Counted from the first letter of the stretch, positions 8,979 to 18,763 are shown. The stretch is DNA of 64,000 nucleotides from Chitinophaga sp. (GCF_019236475.1 NZ_JAFAIX010000005.1:186001-250000), one strand, 5' to 3'. A program made the numbers and translations. The notes: generated from the sequence alone by a model not told the origin.

Positions 8979-9521
8979 ATGAAACCACTCCGAGAATATG
9001 AGATAGCCTTTGTAGGATTAAAACCTGGGGTGCATTCATTTCAGTATGAGGTGGATGATAGTTTCTTTGATAACTACGAGGGACCGAGGGACTTCAGCAA
9101 TGTGAAGGCGACGATTAATCTGAGCCTGGACAAGAAGAGTAGTTTCTTCCTGCTGAAGTTTGAGATAGGAGGAACGGCCACGGTAACGTGTGATCGTTGT
9201 GGGGAGCCCTTCGAGCTGCAATTGTGGGACGATTTTCATCATGTAGTAAAACTGGTGGATAATCCGGAGGAAATGGCAGAGAGTGAGGAAGATCCGGATG
9301 TTTCTTATATATCGAGGACGGAATCGCATTTAAATGTGGCGGACCTGATTTATGAGTTTATACATTTGAGTATTCCGATGCAGCACATACATCCCGATAC
9401 TGCCGATGGCAAAAGCGGATGTGATCCAAAGGTGATAGAAATGCTGGAACGTATGAACCAGCAGGCAAAAGAGAAAGATAACCCAATCTGGAAAGGGTTG
9501 GATAAATTTAAGGACAATTAA
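8979..9521 (+). CDS. DUF177/YceD family protein
   Basis: This is a 180-residue protein when started at ATG 8979. An in-frame TTG at 8949 lies inside the promoter -7 element and is rejected. Two zinc-ribbon-like cysteines (VTCDRCGEPFEL) and the acidic central part are typical of YceD/DUF177, a family linked to 23S rRNA and to the L32 gene; plant and E. coli members support 23S rRNA accumulation. The next gene, rpmF, starts 12 bp downstream, the usual yceD-rpmF pairing, which supports the assignment. The operon is driven by the promoter at 8922-8951. Confidence 0.9.
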   Translation: MKPLREYEIAFVGLKPGVHSFQYEVDDSFFDNYEGPRDFSNVKATINLSLDKKSSFFLLKFEIGGTATVTCDRCGEPFELQLWDDFHHVVKLVDNPEEMAESEEDPDVSYISRTESHLNVADLIYEFIHLSIPMQHIHPDTADGKSGCDPKVIEMLERMNQQAKEKDNPIWKGLDKFKDN

Positions 9522-9533
9522 AAATTAAATAAA

Positions 9534-9728
9534 ATGCCAAATCCTAAACGCAGACATTCTCAGCAAAGATCAGCAAAGAGAAGAACGCATTATAAGGCGG
9601 TAGCGGATACATTAAGCACAGACAGCGCAACCGGAGAAGTGCACCTGAGACACCGTGCTCATTGGGTAGAAAACAAACTGTACTACAAAGGTAAAGTAGT
9701 GTTGGAAAAACAGAGTGCAGCTAAATAA
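9534..9728 (+). CDS. rpmF: 50S ribosomal protein L32
   Basis: This 64-residue basic protein starts MPNPKRRHSQQRSAKRRTHY, the diagnostic L32 N-terminus. The zinc-binding cysteines of some L32 forms are absent, so this is the Cys-free type. It lies between yceD and plsX, the conserved bacterial order that links ribosome assembly to phospholipid synthesis. Confidence 0.97.
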   Translation: MPNPKRRHSQQRSAKRRTHYKAVADTLSTDSATGEVHLRHRAHWVENKLYYKGKVVLEKQSAAK

Positions 9729-9776
9729 TTAATTTTACTTATTTTACCCGAGCTAACAAGAACAAACTTGAGTTAC

Positions 9777-10727
9777 ATGAGAATCGGGCTTGATATGATG
9801 GGCGGCGACTTCGCACCCACAGAAGCAGTAAAAGGAGTAAAATTATATTTAGACACTGTTGCATCAGATGTGCATCTGGTACTGATTGGCGACGAGCAAC
9901 AACTCACGCCACTCCTCGCCGAAGCACAACTGGACCAATCAAAATATTCAGTTGTTCATTCATCTCAAATTGTTGGGATGAATGAACACCCTACCAAGGC
10001 ACTGAAAGAGAAACCACAATCCTCTATTTCTATTGGTTTCCACTTATTAAAGAATGAAAAGGTAGACGCTTTCATTAGCGCCGGTAATACTGGAGCAATG
10101 ATGGTGGGTACCTATTATTCTATTAAGGGAATTGAGGGTGTGCAACGTCCTACGATATCTACTCCTGTTCCCCGCGAAGACGGTAGCTACGGCCTCCTGC
10201 TCGACGTGGGTATCAATGCCGACTGCAAACCAGAAAACCTAGCACAATTCGCCCAACTTGGCTCCCTCTATTCTGAGTATATCTTAAAAAGACCCAATCC
10301 AAAAATTGGACTCCTGAATATTGGTGAAGAAGAAGGTAAAGGCAATCTGCTAGCACAGGCGACTTATCCGCTCTTAAGAGAAAACAAACAAATCAATTTC
10401 ATCGGTAACGTAGAAGGCAGAGATGTTTTCACTAGCAAAGCTGATGTAATCGTTTGTGAGGGCTTTACAGGGAATATTATCCTGAAAATGGCCGAGTCTT
10501 TCTATGATATCGCTAAAAATCGTGGTATCAATGACGACTATCTCAACAAATTTGATTTCGAATCATATGGTGGTACCCCCGTTCTCGGTGTATCCAAGCC
10601 CGTTATAATCGGTCACGGTATCTCCAAAGGCATTGCCTTTAAAAATATGCTGGCGCTCTCTGAGCAAATGCTACAAACTAAACTGTTGGAAAAGATTACT
10701 GCCAGCTTTGGTAACAAAGAAGCTTAA
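9777..10727 (+). CDS. plsX: Phosphate acyltransferase PlsX
   Basis: This protein converts acyl-ACP to acyl-phosphate for phosphatidic acid synthesis. The N-terminus MRIGLDMMGGDFAPTEAVKG is the family signature and fixes the start at ATG 9777; an in-frame TTG at 9768 adds three residues with no support. Other conserved segments are FISAGNTGAMM (about 100-110), LLDVGINADCKPENL (about 142-156), GNVEGRDVF (about 214) and CEGFTGNIILKMAE (about 231-244). The 316-residue length is normal. A strong terminator follows at once, so fabH, which often follows plsX, is not in this operon. Confidence 0.95.
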   Translation: MRIGLDMMGGDFAPTEAVKGVKLYLDTVASDVHLVLIGDEQQLTPLLAEAQLDQSKYSVVHSSQIVGMNEHPTKALKEKPQSSISIGFHLLKNEKVDAFISAGNTGAMMVGTYYSIKGIEGVQRPTISTPVPREDGSYGLLLDVGINADCKPENLAQFAQLGSLYSEYILKRPNPKIGLLNIGEEEGKGNLLAQATYPLLRENKQINFIGNVEGRDVFTSKADVIVCEGFTGNIILKMAESFYDIAKNRGINDDYLNKFDFESYGGTPVLGVSKPVIIGHGISKGIAFKNMLALSEQMLQTKLLEKITASFGNKEA

Positions 10728-10744
10728 TCTGCTATAAAATTATT

Positions 10745-10784
10745 AAACGAAAGGCGCTGAGGTTTCAGCGCCTTTCGTTTTTTT
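10745..10784 (+). terminator. Intrinsic terminator of the yceD-rpmF-plsX operon
   Basis: A perfect 16-bp stem pairs 10745-10760 (AAACGAAAGGCGCTGA) with 10765-10780 around loop GGTT and runs into a T tract. It lies 17 bp after the plsX stop. Confidence 0.92.
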
Positions 10785-10910
10785 ATGCCGGTTGATAGCC
10801 TGACGGGTGGCCGCTGCGCGGGGCTAGTGCGGAGATGATGCCCGTGAAGAGTTCCGCTCTGACTGCCGCAAGCGCTGTGTGCGGAGATATTGCGAGAGCT
10901 CTGTGGGCAA

Positions 10911-10927
10911 AGGCCTGGCTGTCTCCC
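10911..10927 (-). repeat. Stop-codon-associated repeat, second copy
   Basis: Read on the minus strand this is GGGAGACAGCCAGGCCT, identical to 4146-4162. It starts 8 nt after the stop codon of the histidine kinase that ends at 10936. The remaining bases between 10785 and 10910 show no gene; the stretch contains GC-rich partial inverted repeats. Confidence 0.6.
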
Positions 10928-10935
10928 GATATTAT

Positions 10936-13900
10936 CTAATCCTCGTAGATAGGCATTTTTACGTAGAAGGTAGTTCCTTCGTTCAACTTGGTTTCGAACC
11001 AGATTTCGCCACGCATCTGTTCCACAATGTTCTTACACATCGCTAATCCTAGACCTGTTCCGGAGGATTTAGTGGTGAAGTTGGGTACAAATATCCTAGA
11101 CTGGATTTCAGGAGAAATACCGCCCCCATTATCCGCAATACTCACGATTAAGAACTTATCATAGGTAGCCTGGAACCGAATCAATACACGTCCCTCCTGC
11201 TCTTCAGGAATCGCCTGTGTCGCATTCTGCAATAGATTTGTAAACAGCCGGTTCATTTGAGTTTTGTCTGCATACACAAAATATTTCTTGTCTGGCTCCT
11301 GGTAAATCACCTCACAATGCGGGTCGCTCTGATATAGATCCGTTAAACTATGCACCACTTCATTCACAAGCACCACTTCATTATTAGGCTCTCCAATGCG
11401 TGCAAAAGCCGAGAAATCGGACGCAATATTGGCCAAGTGCTCTATCTGTTCAACGAGGGTATTGGCCACGTTTTTGGACATTTCCTTCACGTTAGGACGA
11501 TCTTCCACGATTGCCCGCTGTAAATATTGAATGCTCAACTTCATTGGCGTCAGTGGATTCTTGATTTCATGCGCCACCTGACGCGCCATTTCTCTCCATG
11601 CACCCTCACGCTCACTCTTGGCAAGTCGGGCTGCACTGACTTCCAGCTTACGCACCATCTTGTTATATTCCTTCACCAATGCTCCGATCTCATCATCCTT
11701 ATCCCATTCAATTTCATCGTTACGCTGTCCGAGATTCACGTGACGCAATTTCTCCGTTACCAACGAGAAAGAACGGGTAATCGAGTTTGTAATCAATAAT
11801 GCAATGATACCTGCAATCAGGAATATAAAGGCATTGAACGTAATCAACGCTACTAGGAAACTTGATATCTGTTGCTTCAACTCCGTTTGGGTAGCGAAAT
11901 AAGGCACATTCAGATAAGCAAATACTTCCCCATTGTCGTTTCTGAGCGGCATATAACCGGAAAGGAACGACATAGTGCCGATTTTCTCGTACTGAATAAA
12001 TTGTATCCACTGCTGATTATAGAGTTGATAATATCCCAACGGGTCCATTTTCTTGGAAATGAGCCCCTTCTCTACCATTAGCGGCTGCGTGGTGATTTGC
12101 AGATTGCCATCGCGATCATATACGTTGATATCAAGGGCGCGGTCATCTGCGATATTCGCCAGGGAATTGCTGAGTTGCACTAATAGATGAGAATCGTATA
12201 TATCTCCTACTTGATCGTGGGTTTGTTGGTTATCAAAAACTTTTTCTACATCATTGGCCACCTCTCCCATCGCTTTGCTTAGCTTCTCTTTATTCTGCAC
12301 TTCTGAGCGATAAATAAAGAATTTGATAGTGGTAAGACCCAAGATGATAAAGGAAAATACAACGATGAAAATAATGGTTCCATGTACTTTCCTGCGGATA
12401 CTGATCTTGACAAGCGTACGTAGATTACTGATACGCATCCTCGCTTTGATGAGGAGGTCAAAGAGTTTATAGATGACAATAATCAACAGGAACAAACAGA
12501 ACATACACGCAAAGAGCGCAATGAATTCTACAAAAGCCCTATTCTCCTTAACTACCAGTACTACCTTATCTGGAGAGGCTTTGTAAATCAGCTCAGATCG
12601 GCCTCTATCGCGGCGCTCAAAGACATCCGAAGGTGGCAGATCATGGGCATATAACCGGATAGGAAAAGGAAAATCATTGTTATTGCTGACCAATATACCT
12701 TTATCGTATATGGCATAGGAGTAGGCAGACACGTTTTCTCTACCTGCATCTGTCATCTCCCCTTCTACGAGCAATTCAGGATATATTCGATCTGTGGTAG
12801 TTAGTTTCGGAGTAATGACATACAATAACCAACCAACACCAGCATGATCTACAGGACTATAAAATTCTTTCTTCCCGATGTAACTATATTGCTTGAAGCT
12901 CTTTTCGTAATAATATAAGTCGTTACCTCCCAACTGCACCGGAGCTGCTTCCGAGTCATACAGCATATGCCGGTTGAACGTGATGTAACTGATCGTATCT
13001 GATGCATAGATTGGATCACCATTCTCGTCATATGGATAAAAGGTGACGTTGAAACGACTCAGGTATCCCTGGAAATATTTCTGCATCAGGTCATTTTCCA
13101 GCTCCGACTTACTAGGCACGGTTTCCCGGTGATCAAAGAATGCCTGCAGGTATTCATCGCGCTCCATTTTCTTACCTATATCATTCAGGAGAATTTCTAA
13201 GTAAGGGTCTTTTTGTTTGGAAAGATCTTTCGCCAAACTCACACGTGCAGTGATTTCCTTCTGATTGTTATAGTAGACGATGGTTCCCGATGTGGTGACC
13301 GTCAGTAGGAATAACCAAAAGAGGAAAGGCACCGTGGCCACTGTACTTTCGAACCGGTCTGCAATAAAGTCCAACAGTACGATGTACAGCAGGAGCCATA
13401 TTACCATGGTCACCGTGAAAGGAATATCCGGATTGTTCAGTCGGAATAATATCCAGAGAATCCCTACAGCAGCGAGCCAGATATATTTAGTACGATAGCG
13501 GAAGTTGGTCAGTTCATTCAGCAGATAGTTGATGATCTGTGAGAAAAACAAGAAGGTAAAAGAGATGAAACCCAATACCACAAAGCCTATGACACTATAT
13601 TCATTTAGACTGAAGAAATTAGTAACGTCGAAGGATATACGAGAGTCAATTACCAATGACTGGATGAGATCTGCCAAGAATTGTTCCACCACATAGAGCA
13701 CGAGACTGGCGAAAATAATGACCAGACTTTGTTGCCAGCGTTTCTTGATCACTGGCGGGTTAATGGTTTTCACGTGTTCTCGGAAGAAAACAATCATCCA
13801 GAAAGCGAGAATAACGTTGATGGCCAGGTCGCCGAGGGATCGGAATATTTCGTCTTTTGCGTAGATGCTGGGATCGAAGATATTCAGCGCCCGCATATTG

Positions 13901-14745
13901 AATGGGAAGGCATATACGTAGCTGAGCACACGTAGACCAACTACCACAGCCAGTAAGAAGAGGAAGCCGTAAAGTGGATTGGTGGTTTTAGCCAGCAGGG
14001 TAACAAACAGATTGATAAAAATGAGGACACAGATACTGCCTAGCACCCGGAATATAACGCTGAAGAGGTTCGGCGGTCGGGAGTACGAGGATTTATCGTA
14101 ATCCAGGAAGAAGAGCGTTTTATTATTGCTATTGATGACGGGCAGCACAATATGTTCAGAAGCCATATAATGCTGCGGGAAAATATGAATCTGATATTCG
14201 CGACCAAGGGCGGGCTTATCGTAGAAATGATTGACCAGGTAATGGTTTTGCAGGGCATATTCCATACGTACAGGGATCAATCCTACGAGGTGGCGCACAT
14301 GTCCTTTCGGCGCCATCACCGGGCGAACCAGCACTTCATAATAGCCATTTTTCAGTTTCAGGAAATAGTCGCCTGTACGGAAATTATTGGGCACATTATC
14401 CAACTGGACCGTATTGGAACTCCAGAAAGTAAGCCAGGAGCCTTCCGTAGTGGTGGAGTCATATGCAAATACTTGGTATTCCTTATCCACCATATTTTTG
14501 ATAGTGGCTTCGGAATAGGTTCTGCTAAACAGCTCATTAATGACGGCTGTATCTTTCAGCAGTGTATTGAATGCAGATTCTCTTTCCCGGATACTTTTTT
14601 CCAGGCTGTGTTGCACTCCCTGTGGCGAGGAGTAATAAGACCAGTAGTTGCTGAAGAGGAAGGCGAAGGTGAACAGCCATGCCGCTATAATCAGCAGGTA
14701 ACCGTGCCGCAGGAAGAAGAGGCGTATTTCTTTAGCGTCGATCAA
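10936..14745 (-). CDS. Large NtrY-like membrane sensor histidine kinase
   Basis: This 1269-residue protein is far longer than typical kinases (400-800). It begins with a membrane helix (about 12-32), followed by a periplasmic segment, a block of about eight hydrophobic helices (about 230-500), a second extracytoplasmic region, another helix near 720, more sensor sequence, a helix near 920-945, HAMP, and the kinase core. HisKA contains VAHEIKNPLTPMKLS (phospho-His about 1057), the NPLTP form typical of NtrY-like kinases. HATPase_c shows NLLQNATQA (N box), DNGGGIS and GTGLGLAMCKNIVEQ. No receiver is fused and no response regulator is adjacent. It follows mazG by 16 bp on the same strand and is probably cotranscribed. 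Confidence 0.9.
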   Translation of the reverse strand: MIDAKEIRLFFLRHGYLLIIAAWLFTFAFLFSNYWSYYSSPQGVQHSLEKSIRERESAFNTLLKDTAVINELFSRTYSEATIKNMVDKEYQVFAYDSTTTEGSWLTFWSSNTVQLDNVPNNFRTGDYFLKLKNGYYEVLVRPVMAPKGHVRHLVGLIPVRMEYALQNHYLVNHFYDKPALGREYQIHIFPQHYMASEHIVLPVINSNNKTLFFLDYDKSSYSRPPNLFSVIFRVLGSICVLIFINLFVTLLAKTTNPLYGFLFLLAVVVGLRVLSYVYAFPFNMRALNIFDPSIYAKDEIFRSLGDLAINVILAFWMIVFFREHVKTINPPVIKKRWQQSLVIIFASLVLYVVEQFLADLIQSLVIDSRISFDVTNFFSLNEYSVIGFVVLGFISFTFLFFSQIINYLLNELTNFRYRTKYIWLAAVGILWILFRLNNPDIPFTVTMVIWLLLYIVLLDFIADRFESTVATVPFLFWLFLLTVTTSGTIVYYNNQKEITARVSLAKDLSKQKDPYLEILLNDIGKKMERDEYLQAFFDHRETVPSKSELENDLMQKYFQGYLSRFNVTFYPYDENGDPIYASDTISYITFNRHMLYDSEAAPVQLGGNDLYYYEKSFKQYSYIGKKEFYSPVDHAGVGWLLYVITPKLTTTDRIYPELLVEGEMTDAGRENVSAYSYAIYDKGILVSNNNDFPFPIRLYAHDLPPSDVFERRDRGRSELIYKASPDKVVLVVKENRAFVEFIALFACMFCLFLLIIVIYKLFDLLIKARMRISNLRTLVKISIRRKVHGTIIFIVVFSFIILGLTTIKFFIYRSEVQNKEKLSKAMGEVANDVEKVFDNQQTHDQVGDIYDSHLLVQLSNSLANIADDRALDINVYDRDGNLQITTQPLMVEKGLISKKMDPLGYYQLYNQQWIQFIQYEKIGTMSFLSGYMPLRNDNGEVFAYLNVPYFATQTELKQQISSFLVALITFNAFIFLIAGIIALLITNSITRSFSLVTEKLRHVNLGQRNDEIEWDKDDEIGALVKEYNKMVRKLEVSAARLAKSEREGAWREMARQVAHEIKNPLTPMKLSIQYLQRAIVEDRPNVKEMSKNVANTLVEQIEHLANIASDFSAFARIGEPNNEVVLVNEVVHSLTDLYQSDPHCEVIYQEPDKKYFVYADKTQMNRLFTNLLQNATQAIPEEQEGRVLIRFQATYDKFLIVSIADNGGGISPEIQSRIFVPNFTTKSSGTGLGLAMCKNIVEQMRGEIWFETKLNEGTTFYVKMPIYED

Positions 14746-14761
14746 GAGACAAATATTTGGA

Positions 14762-15532
14762 CTAAGCTTTTTCCAGTTTTTTTACCTGGTTCCATAGTGT
14801 ATCCATTTCCGTTAGAGACATATCGTTGAGACGTCTTCCTTGGGAGAGGGCCAGTTCCTCCATATGCTGGAAGCGGCGTTGGAATTTACGGTTGGTACGT
14901 TCCAGGGCGTTTTCCGCATCGATATTCAGGAATCGGGAATAATTCACTAATGAGAACATCACATCTCCGAACTCCTCCTCTGTGTGGTCCTGGTTACCGG
15001 ATTTCACGGCATCTTCCAGTTCCTTCAGTTCTTCTTGGATTTTATCGAATACCTGGTCATTGGTTTCCCATTCGAAGCCGGTTTGTTTGGCTTTTTCCTG
15101 GATACGCATGGCTTTCACCAGTGCAGGGAGGGCTTTAGGCACACCGCCGAGAACAGATTTCTTTCCTTCTTTCAGTTTCAGTTTTTCCCAGTTCTGTTTT
15201 ACCTCTTCCTCATCGGCCACGATAACATCGCCGTAGATATGTGGATGGCGGGCGATCAGCTTATCGCACACTCCGTTAATGACATCATTTATATCAAAAA
15301 GCTGCTTTTCAGACGCTATTTTAGCATAAAACACCATATGGAGCATGATATCTCCTAATTCCTCCTTAATTCCCTTCCAGTCTTCATCTGTGATGGCATC
15401 TGCCAGTTCATAGGTTTCCTCGATGGTGAGCTGGCGGAGTGTCTGGATGGTTTGTTTCCGGTCCCAGGGGCATTTTTCCCGCAGATCGTCCATGATCTGG
15501 AGTAATCTGTCAAAAGTGGCTATCTTTTCCAT
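14762..15532 (-). CDS. mazG: Nucleoside triphosphate pyrophosphohydrolase MazG
   Basis: This 256-residue two-domain MazG hydrolyses NTPs to NMP and pyrophosphate and helps clean damaged nucleotides or lower (p)ppGpp. The first domain has CPWDRKQT (about 21-28), EETYELADAI (about 37-46) and KEELGDIMLHMVFYAKIA (about 56-73), the EExxE/ExxD magnesium motif. The second repeats it as EFGDVMFSLVNYSRFL, preceded by KIQEELKELEDAVKSG. The bacterial two-domain length is about 260. It is the upstream gene of a pair with the NtrY-like kinase. Confidence 0.95.
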   Translation of the reverse strand: MEKIATFDRLLQIMDDLREKCPWDRKQTIQTLRQLTIEETYELADAITDEDWKGIKEELGDIMLHMVFYAKIASEKQLFDINDVINGVCDKLIARHPHIYGDVIVADEEEVKQNWEKLKLKEGKKSVLGGVPKALPALVKAMRIQEKAKQTGFEWETNDQVFDKIQEELKELEDAVKSGNQDHTEEEFGDVMFSLVNYSRFLNIDAENALERTNRKFQRRFQHMEELALSQGRRLNDMSLTEMDTLWNQVKKLEKA

Positions 15533-15618
15533 ATTGCCGTAAAAATAAATAAAAAAAGTCCATCAAAAGAGGGCTGAACCGAGCAATAAGCAAGCCAGAA
15601 ACTGTGAATTTCTTTTTC

Positions 15619-15648
15619 TTGGGAAAAAGGCCAATTTAGTTACATTTG
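15619..15648 (+). promoter_or_regulatory. Promoter upstream of tex
   Basis: TTG at 15619-15621 and TACATTTG at 15641-15648, spaced 19 nt, fit the Bacteroidota -33/-7 consensus. It lies about 88 bp before the tex ATG, giving a leader of about 80 nt. Confidence 0.65.
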
Positions 15649-15735
15649 CGAGCTATAAATTAGCGATTTGTTTTTGCTGTGAGGGCAGGATTGATTTGCC
15701 TGCAGCATTGAATTGCATCCCAAAATGAATTAGAC

Positions 15736-17994
15736 ATGAATCCGAAACACATTGCACTTATTTCATCGGAATTGGGTATTTCGTCCAGGCAGGCGGAGAA
15801 TACGATGAATCTGTTGTCTGAAGGCTCTACCGTACCCTTCATTTCCCGTTACCGTAAAGAGGTGACAGGCAGTTTGGATGAGGTGCAGATTGGCAGGATC
15901 GAGGATTTGCAGAAGCGTTACAAAGAAGTAGACGAACGCCGCGAGTTCATCATCAAAACCATTACTGAGCAGGAAAAGATGACCCCAGAGCTCCAGGAAA
16001 AACTGGAAGCGACGTGGGTACTTGCAGAACTGGAAGACATTTATCTCCCGTACAAACCAAAACGCAAGACCCGCGCCACTGTTGCAATTGAGAAAGGTCT
16101 TGAACCACTGGCCAAACTGTTGTTTGACCAACAAGACGGGAACACTGCTGCAGCAGAAACATTTATCAACGAACAGGTAGCTACTTCAGAAGAAGCACTG
16201 AAAGGAGCCAGAGATATCATTGCAGAGTGGATCAATGAGAACGCGGAATGCAGGGACAAACTGCGTAAACTCTTTACCCACACTGGTAAGTTGACTTCCA
16301 AAGTAGTGGAAGGCAAGGAAGAAGAAGGAAACAAATACAAGGATTATTTCGAGTTTGCAGAAGATTTAAGGGAGATGCCATCCCATCGGGTGTTGGCTAT
16401 TCTCCGTGCAGAGAGCGAAGGAATTCTGTTCAGTTCCATTGCACCAGTAGAAGAAGATGCCATGGACATTCTGAACAAACAGTTTGTTACTGGTAAAGGC
16501 GCTGCTGCTGAGCAAGTAGGCAAAGCCGCAACAGATGCGTACAAACGCTTACTGCGTCCGTCTTTGGAAAATGAATTCCGTGCTGGCGCGAAAGAAAAAG
16601 CAGACGGCGAAGCCATCGACGTATTTGCGGAGAACCTCCGTCAGTTACTGCTGGCAGCTCCATTGGGGCCTAAAGCTGTGATCGCCATTGACCCAGGTTA
16701 CAGAACTGGATGTAAAATCGTAGCACTTGACAACCAGGGTAATATGCTGGATCACGATGTTATTTTCCCACTGGAAAAGAACTACAAACGTGATGATGCA
16801 GAAGCGCTGTTGAAAAAATGGGCTGATCGTTATGACACCGCGGCTATCGCAGTGGGTAATGGTACTGCAGGTCGTGAGACAGAAGAATTTGTAAAGAAAA
16901 TAGATTTCGGTAAAAAGATCAACGTTTTCATGGTAAATGAGAGCGGTGCATCTGTATATTCTGCGTCTGAAGTAGCTCGTGAGGAATTCCCTGACCAGGA
17001 TGTAACTGTTCGTGGAGCGGTATCTATTGGTCGCAGATTGATCGATCCGCTGGCAGAATTGGTGAAAATTGATCCGAAATCCATTGGCGTAGGTCAATAC
17101 CAGCATGACGTGAATCAGTCGAACCTGAAACAGAGCCTGGATCGCGTAGTAGTAAGCTGTGTGAACAATGTAGGTGTGAATCTGAACACTGCGTCCAAGC
17201 ATCTGTTGGCGTATATTTCCGGTCTGGGTCCATCCCTGGCGGAGAATATCGTTAAATATCGTAAGGAAAACGGCGCATTCAGCAACCGTATGCAGTTGAA
17301 GAAAGTACACCGACTGGGAGATAAAGCATTTGAGCAGTGCGCGGGCTTCTTGCGTATTGAAAATGGCGATAACCCGTTGGATAACTCTGCTGTACACCCT
17401 GAGCGTTACGCTATTGTAGCCGAGATGGCAGCTAAGCAGCACTGTACTATCCAGGAGCTGATGAGCAAGGACGATCTGCGTAAGAAAATCAATGCTAAAG
17501 ATTATATCAACGAAGAAGTGGGGCTGCTTACCCTGGAAGACATCCTGAAAGAGCTGGCAAAACCTAGTCGTGATCCAAGGGATGAGATCAGCATTTTCGA
17601 ATATGCAGAAGGTATCCACAAAATAGAAGATGTAAAACCAGGCATGGTATTACCGGGCGTAGTTACGAATATCACTGCATTTGGCGCCTTTGTAGATATT
17701 GGGGTGAAGCAGGACGGATTGGTACACATCTCCCATCTCTCCAACAAATTCATTAGCAATCCTAACGAAGCAGTGAAACTCAATCAGAAAGTGCAGGTAA
17801 CTGTACTGGAGGTAGATGCAATGCGCAAGCGTATTTCACTGTCTATGAAAGATAGCAATGAGAAAGCTAGTGGACATCAACAGCAGCAGTCTGGTCCTCG
17901 TAAAGAGCAGCGTAAAGATAAACCTGCCCGTAAAGAAGAGCCACTGAATGATTTCCAGGCGAAGTTGGCGGCGTTGAAGAATAAGTTTAATTAG
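15736..17994 (+). CDS. tex: Tex family RNA-binding transcription accessory protein
   Basis: This 752-residue protein matches bacterial Tex (750-800 residues), a cytoplasmic nucleic-acid-binding homologue of Spt6. The N-terminal helix-rich domain includes PFISRYRKEVTGSLDEVQI (about 34-52). The YqgF-like RNase-H fold holds IAIDPGYRTGCKIVALD (about 315-331). Two helix-hairpin-helix motifs (VGVNLNTASKHLLAYISGLG, about 478-497) and a C-terminal S1 domain (GMVLPGVVTNITAFGAFVDI, about 636-655) follow. A basic Gln/Lys-rich tail ends the protein. It is monocistronic: its own promoter precedes it and composite hairpin copy 3 follows 26 bp after the stop. Confidence 0.96.
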   Translation: MNPKHIALISSELGISSRQAENTMNLLSEGSTVPFISRYRKEVTGSLDEVQIGRIEDLQKRYKEVDERREFIIKTITEQEKMTPELQEKLEATWVLAELEDIYLPYKPKRKTRATVAIEKGLEPLAKLLFDQQDGNTAAAETFINEQVATSEEALKGARDIIAEWINENAECRDKLRKLFTHTGKLTSKVVEGKEEEGNKYKDYFEFAEDLREMPSHRVLAILRAESEGILFSSIAPVEEDAMDILNKQFVTGKGAAAEQVGKAATDAYKRLLRPSLENEFRAGAKEKADGEAIDVFAENLRQLLLAAPLGPKAVIAIDPGYRTGCKIVALDNQGNMLDHDVIFPLEKNYKRDDAEALLKKWADRYDTAAIAVGNGTAGRETEEFVKKIDFGKKINVFMVNESGASVYSASEVAREEFPDQDVTVRGAVSIGRRLIDPLAELVKIDPKSIGVGQYQHDVNQSNLKQSLDRVVVSCVNNVGVNLNTASKHLLAYISGLGPSLAENIVKYRKENGAFSNRMQLKKVHRLGDKAFEQCAGFLRIENGDNPLDNSAVHPERYAIVAEMAAKQHCTIQELMSKDDLRKKINAKDYINEEVGLLTLEDILKELAKPSRDPRDEISIFEYAEGIHKIEDVKPGMVLPGVVTNITAFGAFVDIGVKQDGLVHISHLSNKFISNPNEAVKLNQKVQVTVLEVDAMRKRISLSMKDSNEKASGHQQQQSGPRKEQRKDKPARKEEPLNDFQAKLAALKNKFN

Positions 17995-18020
17995 TATCTT
18001 CCGATATAAATAACTGTATC

Positions 18021-18100
18021 AAAAAACCGGAATTGACGTCTGTCGACGTCAATTCCGGTTTTTTATTTTTTCGTTGTCCCTGCCCTGCGGGCAGGGACAA
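18021..18100. repeat. Composite double-hairpin element, copy 3
   Basis: Hairpin 1 pairs 18021-18040 with 18045-18064 perfectly (20 bp, loop TGTC), starting with A6 and ending in a T tract. Hairpin 2 pairs 18074-18085 (TTGTCCCTGCCC) with 18089-18100. It follows tex and would terminate it. The GACGTC core is shared with copy 1 but the outer arm is different and still perfectly paired. Confidence 0.85.
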
Positions 18101-18130
18101 CAGACAGTAGAATTTTTGCCTTCATGCCCA

Positions 18131-18159
18131 TTGGGCAATATTGATGAATGATTGCCCAA
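18131..18159. terminator. Hairpin downstream of the minus-strand lipoprotein gene
   Basis: A perfect 9-bp inverted repeat (TTGGGCAAT with ATTGCCCAA, 11-nt loop) lies 61 bp 3' of the stop of the gene at 18221-18763. It lacks a T run, so termination is only possible. Confidence 0.35.
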
Positions 18160-18220
18160 CATGCCCTTTTGATACAATCTTTTACTTTTGGGGACGAGAG
18201 GCAAGAAAATAGTTAGCCTG

Positions 18221-18763
18221 TTATTTCTTGTATTGCTGTATCCAGGCCTGGAATTTCTGGGGATAGTGGGTATCTCCTTTCTCACTGAAGATGCGGAGAT
18301 GGTGGCCTATATACATGCCTACGTAAATGATATCATCACTCATATCTACCGCTATTGCTGCGGTTTCATCTTTATGTCCGACTTCATAGCCTTCATCGAA
18401 GAGGATATGATCTTCCACTTCCAGTGGGGGTGTTACATCGAAGCGTTCCAGGAAATCTTCTTGCATTTTAACTCCCAGCAGTTTGGTAAGTCTGGTTCTC
18501 AGGGGTTCCATATCCAACAGTTCAATGTCTTCCGGGTATTTGCCGTTTAGGATATAGAATGAATGCCAGGAATTGACGACTTCCGCATGGATGGTATCCT
18601 TGATGGTTTGCATGGTATCCATTTCTGGCGGGGTGAGTTCCTCAGAAAAAACGATGGCTCTTACCTGTTGGACACGGCTATTGCAGGATTGATGGGTAAC
18701 GGCGCCGGGCAGCAGCAATAGTACCAATAACAGCCTGGCAAAATGTGGATGAAGTTTTAGCAT
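18221..18763 (-). CDS. Hypothetical exported protein
   Basis: This 180-residue protein is of unknown family to me. The N-terminus has basic residues and a hydrophobic Leu run (about 10-22) ending THQSCNS; the Cys near 27 could be a lipobox but the -3 position is not typical, so either lipidation or type I cleavage is possible. The mature part contains many acidic residues and no clear motif. Both flanks are minus-strand or convergent genes; it may share transcription with the crotonase gene upstream, 99 bp away. Confidence 0.6.
   Translation of the reverse strand: MLKLHPHFARLLLVLLLLPGAVTHQSCNSRVQQVRAIVFSEELTPPEMDTMQTIKDTIHAEVVNSWHSFYILNGKYPEDIELLDMEPLRTRLTKLLGVKMQEDFLERFDVTPPLEVEDHILFDEGYEVGHKDETAAIAVDMSDDIIYVGMYIGHHLRIFSEKGDTHYPQKFQAWIQQYKK

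Noticed and set aside
14152..14829. 225-codon open frame on the plus strand
   Set aside because: It is antisense to the NtrY-like kinase and the end of mazG, both well supported.
16645..17619. 324-codon open frame on the minus strand
   Set aside because: It lies wholly inside tex in antisense; the translation lacks domains and the tex frame is unambiguous.
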